The notes beneath the pieces are model-generated. The model was not told the origin of the DNA and did not search any database. It saw only the letters and a program-made list of their open reading frames with translations. This document shows, piece after piece, positions 21,990 through 33,900 of a stretch of 64,000 nucleotides of DNA. The DNA comes from Membranipora membranacea (lineage: Eukaryota; Bryozoa; Gymnolaemata; Cheilostomatida; Membraniporidae). Location: contig OU612073.1 of assembly GCA_914767715.1 (NCBI GenBank), forward strand, positions 20,770,001-20,834,000, written 5' to 3'. Position 1 is the first letter of the stretch. Each line of letters begins with the position of its first letter. The position numbers and the translations under genes are program-made.

Positions 21990-24900
21990 CTAAGTGATAG
22001 TAGTGTCGGTATCTTGCTCCTGAAGCTCATCTTTAGGTTTCTCCTCCTCTTCCTGTAGCTGGCTGGCTAGAGACGAGGCTATAATCTTAGTCAGTGAATC
22101 CTCCTGGTTCTCAGGCCTGACAGGCATTCCTTTGAGCTGATAGACCAGCACCTGTAGAATAAAGATAAATATGAATCAAACTATGATAGTGATGGAAGAG
22201 ATCGCTGTCCAAACTAATCTTCCTTTTACCAAGAATGGGTCTTATTCACACACAATTATCCTTCCTGCGGTAACAGGTTTCTGTTAGCTGCAGAAAAACA
22301 CTTTTTTTTGCTCCAGGGTAGTTTGTTTCTAGGTTTTTTTAGAGAAGAGTTTGGCAGGACTACATCTGTCAAGTGCCAGTTTAACATGTACTGGTATGTA
22401 ATTTCAGCCTTAATAGTTCATCCTCAGTTGTCAATGACACAGGATGGCAGAAAAAACTTTCATGTCGTTGATGATTTCATAGCGATACCATTTTTTATGA
22501 ATCATTGCTGTTTGAACTAACAAATCTTGTGGACAGGTTTCCCCATCAATTAATTACAGATTTCATGAAAGTCGCCGCACAAATCCATCATGTTTATTCA
22601 GGGGAAGTCTTGCCTAAATTTGTGTGCTTGGCCAAGGGTTGATCCTGGTAGCTCTGATCTAAGTCACGCCTTTAGGCATTTGTTCTTACAGCTAGGACCA
22701 AGCATGTTTGTTGCCTAATAAAATGTTATGAGTGTGGTTTGAAATGGGCGCCTTTAGGAAAAAGAATTGATGCCACATGTCCAAACTAAATAATTATGCT
22801 GCTCAAAAATTAAACATAAAATCTTAAAATCTAATACAGTATGAATACAAGGTTTTGCAACAATCATTTTTATGAATGGTCATGTTGACCAAATTGATTG
22901 CAATGCTAAGAAGAAAAACGGACATTGTAACATACATGACAAGTTGGTAGACCCAGAAATCAGGAGGTCTCCACGGACAAAGTCCCGACCCGGAGTACCA
23001 CCCTGCACGTCCCGCAGTGAAGGTGTAATCTGGCCCTTGTTGTCATTTACTTTAGGCCAACACTAGAGCGTTCATATTATGAAATGCCTAATTTTACCTG
23101 ATTTTACAAATTATATTGTTGCACTGTATCCGAACGAGGTGAGATAGTATGTTAATAGGCAATTATATATAGTTATATGTACTGTGGGGGTAGGAAAACA
23201 TAGTTTTTCTTGCAACGAGAAGCTTTAAAAGTCTCCTGGGTGAAGGAAGCTGAGAAAAGGGAGGAAAAAGGGAGATAGGGAGGAGGTGGAAAATACCCCT
23301 ATAAACTGGGAGGCTCCCTACCAAAAAGGGAGACTTGTCGGGTATGCATTGTAAGTGACAGCATAAATTTGGTGTTTCTGACACTAACTATATTATGATG
23401 AGTTGTACGGACAGTATCAAATGAAATATTAGTTTATAGCAAAGGAAAGTTCTGGACAGGATATCAGAGTTCTTTTGCATTATTCATAGATATCCGGAGG
23501 GTACGAACTTTATCAGCACCTGCGCTTTGACGTTTGAGGTCTCAGGCGCTTGTCATACAGAGGCTTTGTACTTCTATTGATAACCAGCATACATGTGAAA
23601 AATATATTGTGGGCTCCAAAAGGACCTTATATCAGAAATATTTAGGCTCAATTCCAATTAGGGGCAAGGTAAAATTTGAAGTGAAATATGGTTTTAAATA
23701 TTTGATTATATTCATGATACCAGGTACCTATCTCTCAGGTGAATAGTCGTAGGGTTGTTTACTGCTACTGGTGTGGGATTAAATTTTGCAATTTTATTGA
23801 CACACTGTGAAAGCTGAGATAAGCCATGCGATGATGAGCCGCTAAGCTGATCAAGTCACGCGACTTAAATCTTTGAACCCATTCTTGTTTCTCCGCTTTA
23901 TGGATTAACACATAGCTGTTTATGCTATCCGCCTCCATAAACTGGTTAAATCGATTGAGACCTATGTAATGCTGATACAGCATTTTCTATCATTGCGAAA
24001 AACTTTTTTAAATTTACGTGTAGGACTTATTGTTATCACCCATTGGCTTAGCTTGAGAATTAAACACCAGGCTTTCCTTGATTCAAGAGTCAACATCTAC
24101 TTTAAAAAGTATTTTTAAATTGTCAATCTTATCATATCATCTATACCGTAATCCCTCACCTATGGATCGCGGACGTATAAGTGAAGGCGGCTATAAGAGA
24201 GTAGTATATAGACGCGACTATCATTTGAAGCATTATTATATTTACTTTGGACCAAAACCTCATACAATCACCAAAGATGAATAGCTCAGTGGTAGAGCGT
24301 CCTCAGTTCGAAACCCACTGAGGACAGTTTTTTTCCCAAAACTACTTAGTTCATTTGTAGTGAGTGTAGTGTAGTGAGTGTCTTAGAGCGGTGGGGTGTC
24401 TTATAGCTGTGGGGTGTCTTATAGCTGTGGGGTGTCTTATAGCTGGAGCATTTTTGTTTTTTCTGAGGGGGGTGATTCACTTATAAGTCCGGTGACTTAT
24501 AGGTGAGGGATTACGGCAGATATTGTCAATTTTTCAGCTCCCGGATGTACTTTGAAAGTGACATGGCCAGATGTCACCTTTTATATGAACACAAGGTTGG
24601 GCACTAAGCCCACCGGCTTACAGCCTACTACTATTTTAATGGCCGGAATAAACAACAATTGGACAAATGACGGATGACATTTTTTTACCGAATACAGCCC
24701 AACACCACAGGACTCTCACCATATCCTCCTGATATACATATGTACCATCATTTAATATATGGGCACTGATAGTGTAGGTCTGATAGTGTGGGTAGCTGCA
24801 TTCGAATGTAGGCGAGGAAATAAAATAGGAAGAACTTCTTTGAATGAACTGTCTAATCTTTTCATGGTTCCTCTATGACAGTTTCCGAGATATTTTTACT

Positions 24901-27900
24901 TAATCCTGCCATATTTCAAAAGTGTCTCTGACACTCTTGCAAGCTGGACAAGGGAAGACCACCCCATAGCCTGTGCACCTAGCAAATGTGTTGTCTCTGA
25001 TTGATTGGGGATTCACTCAACCAAGCCAATCAGAGCCAACACATTGGCTAGAGCCGCCGTACTCAGCAATCATACCTATCATATCGAAAAACATAGATTA
25101 GCTCATTTTATATACCAGCTCAGACTGCTATCTACCAGCTCAGACTGCTATCTACCAGCCCAGACTGCTATCTACCAGCTCAGACTGCTATCTACCAGCT
25201 CAGACTGTTATCTATCCTGTACACTAGGATCCGCAGCCTTACCTGGCCTGTGCTGTCCCCTACTAATATAGATTCAGAGTTGGAGGCGAATGTTACTGTC
25301 GTCATCTTAGGCCCTGAGGAGGCTGCAACGATCACTGGGTCTAATGTACTCTGTGCTAGATCCCATACCTACAATGAGTGAGAGAGAATATATTGCAGGT
25401 GATAAATAATGCTAGGAAAGCATGAAGACATTAATTCTTACAATAATCTTTGATTAATCTTGATGGTAACATAATCTCAGTGGAGTTATGTACATGCAAA
25501 GAGTAAAAGTCTCCTATTTATCTTTGGTATCTAACGATTGTCGTTTTAAGATTGTTTGGTGTGGGAGATCAACCACCTGTTTGCATTATGACAGGGCTGG
25601 TATAAATTATACTGACATTACATAAAACAATGCTATTTACAGGGAAAGTATTTACACTACCCATAGACCTACTAATAATAATTATTATTATTAGTCGGTC
25701 TATGACACTACCATAAATTATGGGCAATTAAGCCATTTAAGGTGGTTAATCCAACTCCGTGTAATAATTAATGGGGGAATTTTGTCATGGCAACAGCCAG
25801 GGACCTCCCCCCAACCACGAAAAGCCACATCTGGTGTTTCAGCAGAATATATCAAGCAATGATGGTTCAGTGGTAGAATTCTCGCCTGCCACGCGGGAGG
25901 CCCGGGTTCAATTCCCGGTCATTGCAAATTTTTGGGAGTTACCCCCTTTCCGCTATGGACAATACCAGGATGATCATGTTGTCTAGCCAAACAGAACAAA
26001 ATAGAAAAGACCTTGAGGTCAGAGGCCACAAGAATCATCATTTGGGCTTCTCAAAAGTACTCTGGGTGACACTGAAATGATTTGGGAAAATAGAAGGGGA
26101 ACATTTTTTGTTAGTGATCTGCAAAATTGACATTGGAAAAATAACTTTTGACAGATTGGCGAGAACACAAGCAAGATTTTATTTAATTGATGCAAGATCT
26201 GTTCACATTATGTACATAGAACATTATAACTAAGGACAGTATGTCTGTAGGGACAGTATGTAAATGATTAGGGTTGGAGAACATAGCCACTTACCTCGAC
26301 AGCATAGTCATTGACACAGGCGAACACTGTGGATGTGTAGGGGGACCAGCAGATATTATTTACGCTCTTTGTGGACGAAAAGAAGCTAAGAATAGGCTTC
26401 AATCTGTCCTGTCTCCATAACCTGTTAAAATAACGAAGAGAGTAAGAAAAATGCACATAAATGTAGCCGAGGGGTAGGGGGTGCTCGTCCAGGGCTAGCT
26501 TGCATATGCAAATTACATACAGCTGGAGAGGACTGTGTTAAATCTGCTTTATCATGGTGAGCTATGCTTGAGGGGGAGAGTCTTAAAACAAGGTTAGCTC
26601 TATAAACAGATTCTATATTTATCAACAAGCAGCACAAAAGTGCAACTCATGGTATTGATGCAACACATTGTATTATAGTTTTCTGGCTCTGTGGTCTTGA
26701 TCATCAAAAATTGATCAAAGAACTTGCTACTTGACTGCTAGTTCAGTGTTTTTGACTCCTATATTAGATTCATATAATTTTATTGACATCAATAACAATA
26801 TCTATGCTATCATGATTTGTATCTTGTGCCAGATAAAATTACCACAGTCTATCATAAATATGATAATCATGATATAGAGTTTAATAATTGTAATGTGTAT
26901 TATCATTATGACATCATGATATGCATTTTAATTTAGAATATGATAATAATTTCAAATAATACATACCTGATACTCCAGTCCGCAGAACAACTGAGGAAGA
27001 GATCTTTACAGAAAGGAGACCATTTAATATCGTAGACTGGACCGCCGTGCCCCTCGAATGTGTCTAGATACTGTTCATTGTAAGAGCATGAGCATTTATG
27101 TATATATCCTTCCTCTGTACCTGTTATGTACCTGATAACAGTATGTGAAAAATATTATAGTATACTATATAAATAATGTAATATTGTTGATAATAGTTAA
27201 TAACGTTTAAAATTTCATGACAATAAGGAAAAATCAAGTATTTGATAGGAGGTTCAATCTGTCTGCTCCAAATTATTGCCGGTAACTGTGATTGCTGGTC
27301 ATCAGAACTTTTGGCGCGTAACTTTCTGGCGGGTCATTTTAAAAAGCAAGTCATAGTTGGTTTAATCATGCATGTTATTATAAGATATCGACGGCAGGTG
27401 TCACAGATTGTAATAATGCGTTAAAAATACGTCAGTGGGCAACAAGTGAATTTTGCTTTACACATTGATAATATCATGAGTTACAACTCAATTTTACTGC
27501 ACTAGTATAAGTGTCACGCTAAAACTACTGCCACATTTCCTGTGCCCTGTCCAGGTGCCAACAAGTTTGTCAAAATCCCTCCGCAACAAATAAAGACAAA
27601 TACAAGACCTTCGGTTGTTTCTATTTTTGGAGGCACCTTGCACCTTATTTGGATTCTAATTACGCCTAAGAACATGGGCCGGTACATTAAACTTTATTCT
27701 CTGAGCTTCTGCCAAAACCACCTTAGTGCTTTATTTGCAATCAATCTTTATTTTCCTCAGTAATTTATGATAAAATTTTGGCAAGCCTTATTTTGCAGGG
27801 TAAGTTGCTGGGCTGGTTGCTGGGCTGGGGTAAAGGGTTTACTCTTGGAGAGATTACCGAATATGAGGTAAAGGCACCAATAGGTGGATATGTGAATGTC

Positions 27901-30900
27901 AACATCATAACTACAAGGAAAGGGAGTAGCAGAAGTCTTCCTGTAAAATTTCTGATTGGGAGCACAATGACCAATAAAGCTTCTCCACCATTCCAAGATG
28001 CCAATGCCTGATTTCGGCAAACCACCTATGATTGCAAAAACCTTGGTAAATTCCAAGTCAGGACTCAGTCGCAGCATTTACTTTAAAACTTGCCCATATT
28101 GGGTACTCTGGCCTTTCATCTAAAACAGCCCAATTTCATGGGCAATAAAATCCTATAACATATCCTTCCTGCCTTTTTGGCTCTGGACTTTAAATAAACT
28201 CAATTACCGGCACAGCTTCATATCCTGTCCCCATCTTTACCCAAACAGCAAAATAAAGCCAATAAACTCACAGCATCGGGTCGAGCTCGCTGAACGCAAA
28301 ACAGAAACCTCCAGCCAGCCTGGAGATTAGAGCGTCAGGCCTCTTCTCTCCCTTCACTTTACCTCCTACATGCTGTTTGAGCTGAACTCTCTTCAGCTTC
28401 ATCAGATCACTGCACTCAAATCCTTTCCTGAATGACAATAATGTAAAGAGAATTAAGATGGAACAAAAGCATAATACTAAGAAACACAATAAGATAATAA
28501 CAATAACTAGCTAGCTGATAGAGCTTATTTACACAGGTCCGGACCAAAGGGTAAAAATTAAAGTTACAAAAAAAAATTTCAAATTTATGCTGGGTGGGAT
28601 GAGTGTCCATGAAAACCAGGGTGGGGGAGGATTGGAGACAGTATGTCCTTTCACCAGCGTTTTTTCGGGATCACATAGATTTCAGATGGGACAGAAAAAT
28701 GGTGTTTCATAAATCATGTTATAGAGTGATGAGAAAAGTTTAGGGTATTAGTTCTTTGTCTCTGGGATCTCAGGGATTTAGTTCTTTGTCTCTGGGGTCT
28801 CACTGGATTATCCGGTTTTTTTTACAATGGGTAATAAACTTAGGTTAATTAAGCGTAATTACAAAATTACAAAACAAATGTTGTATTGTTTCTTCTCAAG
28901 ATTATCAACATGAGGTAAATTGGATTGGAGGAATTAGATGCGATCAGCCAGGTACCACCTCCAACACGGGACCACCTTGTGTCATAATCCTATCTGTGAA
29001 ATACTCTAATCAATCGGTAAGCTGGATTGTAATATGAAATAAGCATGCAATGATCATGATGCTTAATTTAAATCTCAAGTGGGGAAACCAGGATCAAAAA
29101 TGAACAAAAACAGGATTGGATACATTGATCTCTCGGTTATTATACCAAGATTGCTTCTCTTTTTTTTTAATTGTAAAATTGTCACCATGTCAGCAGAGAA
29201 AGTCCTTATGAAAGCATCCTTGGCGATGTCACATAACACAATGTAACAGCTTACAGAGATTAGGTCATCCAAGGCAACAGTTTCCCGAATCAAGGCCACA
29301 GCAAAATGGCTGTGACTTCAATGATACTCAATCGGTAAGGAACTGTTCAGCAATTTTTGCACTGAGCATTTTCAGACCTAAATTATGCAAGTCCCAAAAA
29401 CGTGCCAAATATTTTTGTATGTCACATTTCAGTAATCTCCACTTTTAGTTTTCTTACCTAACACTGCGAGCGTTCACTTTTATCAGCATCATGTTATCGG
29501 ATGCAAAAATAAACTTAAACTTCAGGAAAAGCTTCCTCAATGTCATTGCCGTGAATAGAGGCAATAATAATAATAATAATATGTGGTTGCAATCTTGACA
29601 CATGATGTCATTTCTCAGTCAACAATTGACAAAATGTACATAAAATTATTCAAAACATAATGGAGCATGCAGCCAGTGAAGAACAGTTGAAGGTCATTTC
29701 TAAACTCGCGTAAAGGACAAATATATCCGCATTTGCGTGTCGCCTGCTCATTGGATGTAATTCTATGATGTAAGAACATAAATTTTATGGTTGTGTGATC
29801 TGAGTATAGCAGCCTATGAAGCTGATGAAAAGTGATCATCCAATATACAAAAGATATTTTGTTCAGTAAAAAATTCCTCAAAGCTGATTTATTGGCATAA
29901 AACCAACATTTAGAGGCTTTAAAAACCTATTGAGCTGACTATGTGGAAGTGAAGGGGCTATGTGTGCTTCGATACTGTCAATAAGAGATCCAGAGTCAGC
30001 ACATTGAGGGCAGCGGGCTCACACTCACCTGATAGTCCATTGACAGACACGCCCATCTGCAGATATGGAAATAAGTACTTCCTGTGATTGTGGTTCCTCG
30101 GCTATAAACAAATAGAATCTTTCATGACATGGTGGTTAAGAGTGAGGAATTCCTATTTGAATTGGCATGCAGCTACAAATATTTCCAATGACTGATGAAA
30201 GGAGGAGCATGTTGGCAAGGTATCTTAGAGTATCACAAGATCTTACGAAGAACATTTTGTGGAAAAGTTAAGGAGTTAACAGGCTTATAATAGCTAGGTT
30301 TGGGTCTCGCCTATAATACACTTGGCTTGTCTGGAAGACCTACCCAGTATTTGAGTATAGATGAGACCCAGTCTAAACAAAACCTGAGATGGTTCTCATA
30401 TCTAGAGGTACCTGGCATAAAACTCAACCAAACAATCACACTTGTGGCACCATCCTAGTTTAAAACTAGCAAATATCACTATTCACTACGTATTCCATAA
30501 TCCATAAATTCATAGCAACTGAATATCTCGCAAAGCATAGTAAAGATTTGCCAAATAACATGTAACAAGTTTATCAGCAAATCTTTTGTGGAAGCATCTC
30601 TTGTTTGCAAATTAACTTTGGCCAGTACATAAAATGCTGCACAGCACATACAAAACCAAACTGAGTGAGCAAATAGGCTGAGAAACCAGATGAACTGTAT
30701 GCATTTTTTTCATGCACCAAAATTTTCTGATGTGATTCTACCTGCAACGTTTCATCTATTTTCTTAGACTATGGTGATAAAAAAAACAATAGAAGCTTGT
30801 ATCATTCATCAGGACAAGTCTGGATGCTTTCAAAGGGTTGAATTAAATTACTGCCGACAATAAGTCACACATGGAAGAGCCCTAGTCAGCACACAGACTT

Positions 30901-33900
30901 TCCCCAAAGACAGGGTCATTCAGCTACATTGTAAGACAAATGCTAACCCTTATCGTAGTTTGACCTCCTTCCTGTAAGAAAACATGTTATTTATGCAGTA
31001 CAGTTGAATCTCAATAGTCAACAACATCATAGATAAAAACGATGGTGGTTGGTTTATGAACAGGGTATTGTTCCAACCAAGCTACAATGCAATTCTCTCG
31101 AATCTACAAGTTTGACTTTTTATAGTGTATCCATTTTGGTCAAAAGTCTATAGCAGTGGTGTAAGTATTGCATGGCAACTGGGGCCTGGAGTTCTCTAAA
31201 CTTGTTTAAGCCATTATTGGTTTGATCTCTTTTGGTAGCTCAAGAAAATTTCACAATGGAAAACCGGTTGCCTAACATTATCACATCTCACAATAGCTCT
31301 GCCCAAAGAAGTAAACAAAACTTTAAATACTATAAGTGTTTGAATGTTTTAGCTGAGTATTTACCTTTGCCCTTTTCCTTCTGTATCCACTTGAGCTGCC
31401 AGACAGGCGCTGTGTGTCTCTGGTTACACTCAAATGTGTCCAGAACTGGGTCCGAATCTGAAACCTTGACATTGTATACAGCGATAGTACCGTCATACAA
31501 ACCAACGGCTAACAGGTTAGGATTGGTGAGAGAGAAATCCATCGCAGTCACTCCTACTTCACTATGGAATACTCTGTCAACAAAGATGGTAAAACAGCTC
31601 AAATAACAACAATGATATTAAGATGGTTCATTGTCATTTTTTACCTTTAATTTTGATGGACGAGGAACTAATTAGATGAAACTGAAGTTCTTTTCTCCAC
31701 AAACCAGGAGAATGTTTTTGTAATATGATTAGAAACATACCTCTCTGGGTACTCGGGATTTTTGAGCGACCAACAGGAGACAAGTCCTCCCTTCTGGTTG
31801 ACAAACTCAAACTGTCCATAACCAAATGCAATCAAGTCCGGGTTGACCCTATTCCAGGCTGAACAGCTTACATTTTTACCTATGAGATGAAAAAAAATAT
31901 AATCAACAAACCAGTTTGATTCGCTGTCATCAAGAGAAAACAGATACCTGATAGAACATAAGTTCTACATATTAATGGTAAGTTGGTGAAATATCTGGCA
32001 TAAAAGACCACAGGCTGCCATGCATTGTTGCCAACATTGTGATTGAACAAAAGATAATGGCTATGTCATCCTTGGGTCTATTTACATAAAGGAATATTTT
32101 TTGTGGTTAGATTGTAAACTCTCAGACGTCATAAGCAAGCCTTGAACAATTTGATTGATTTTCATGCAAATATAGTTTGAATAGTCTTATCATTTTCCAA
32201 TTATTTTTAATAGTTATCTTATTATACTAGACCTTTAGTGAGTGGACACAAATATCCAAATAGCCTCTCTAGATTTGGACCTTGTGGTTGAGCAGTGAGG
32301 GACGGGTCTACAACAGCCGTACTATCAGTAGCAGCTGGCTCTTCCTCAGGCTATAAAACAATAACAAAGACGTAATAATGAGTTCTGTTTAAAGCTGGGG
32401 CTAACCACACCACTGGCTTTGCTGTCAAAAATACTGTATGACGTACGATTGTCCCATAATCTCAAACGATGCTCAGAGTCTATTTTGGTAACTATGTCTG
32501 TGCTGATTCTAACACCTTTTCTTGTAACTGAGATTAAAGTAGATTAGCCATCTCCACAAAGCAGACAATCAGCATTAGAGCTTAAATATCATATTATAAG
32601 ATTCTATATCCAGTATGATAACCCTACCATACATTTGTTTTGAACTTATTCAAACGTGTACCAAACGAAATCCTTTCCCTTCTCAATTATATATGGTCTC
32701 TAACAGTGGGATGGATAAATATCTTCTAAAAAATTCCCTTTTAATTAGCCATTGAGACATACATGAAAGTCTGTCTTCCGTTAAAATAAAGAGATTTTTT
32801 TTTTATACATAGCAATGCGACATTACCAACCATTAACCAACAAAATCTCAGCATATTTCTTCTCTTACCTCATTGAATACACACGGCTCAAAGCCCCGAT
32901 AGCAGGCCAACTTTGATTGGTATGTATTTAGATTAATAATCCTCTCCATGATAAACAGATTGTCTTTGAAGCCCTGGGAGCTTAAAATCTAAAAGAACAG
33001 CCAGAATTTAGATTGAATGCTTTTTGGGAACTGTGGCTGCTCAAAAAATAGCTTAACATTAATATTTTATCGACAAAAAAGTAATATTTAATACACAATG
33101 ATCACACAGGATGTTTACGTGATTCCTGCAAAATAATGGTCTAGTTGAATGATAACACTTTCTCCAGAGATCAGAGCTCTCTGTAAGACAAATGGCCATG
33201 CTCCTCGTGAAATACCGTTCATATCAATGTTGGGCTGGTTCAAGCCAAATTTTGGCTAGCTCAATGCAAAGATTCCCAGAAAAACGTCTTGAGCAAGTTT
33301 TCCATGAAATTTGATCCCATTTTATTTACAAGAATTTAGTTATACTGTTGGGCAAACCTCTTCATTCTTTTTAGCTTGTAGTTCCTTCTGCATATCTTCC
33401 ATAGACTCTGCTGTGTGACCACCAGCCCCTCCTGGTATAGATATCATGGAACCTATGGCTGTTTCCGATTCTTCTACAATCTTACTGATGATTGTACCTA
33501 AATTTATACACAAGAAAACGGTGGATTAGAAGTTGTCCAGTCACTGACTTACAGATGACAACTCCCTAAACTACGATGCTTTCCTACTTCCATTTATTAT
33601 TGTTGATGGAGTTTCTGGGAAGGGATTGGTGCTACATAAAACAACCCATAGTTTGAGAGGAACCATCCATAAATGAGTTATCATCAACTAATTCTCAATA
33701 TGGAGGGGAGTCCAGATGCATACAATTCTGAGACCAAAATGGCAATAAATAAGGTCTGAAACCTTCTTTCCCATGATTGAAGCAATACATTATGATGATG
33801 CATGTATTTGATGAGATAAGAATAAGCAGTCATATGTATGGTGATGTTTATACCTTGAGCTGTAGAAGTTGTCTGAAGGCTCTTTTTGACAGCGCTTTGT

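Larger units (their letters stand above)
22152..25242 (-). other. Last intron of DNAI4 (3.1 kb)
   Basis: It contains the MITE at 24146-24516 and a 20-bp minisatellite at 25114-25213. The rest shows no recognisable gene; the open frames are short and unlike any protein I know. Confidence 0.45.

Noticed and set aside
24284-24330. A functional tRNA on the plus strand
   Set aside because: The anticodon arm is missing and the region is embedded in a MITE.
27757-28077. Overlapping open frames on both strands (about 100 codons) as a gene in a DNAI4 intron
   Set aside because: There is no known motif, no start context and no splice logic, and the frames on the two strands mirror each other. They are probably chance or an unidentified repeat.
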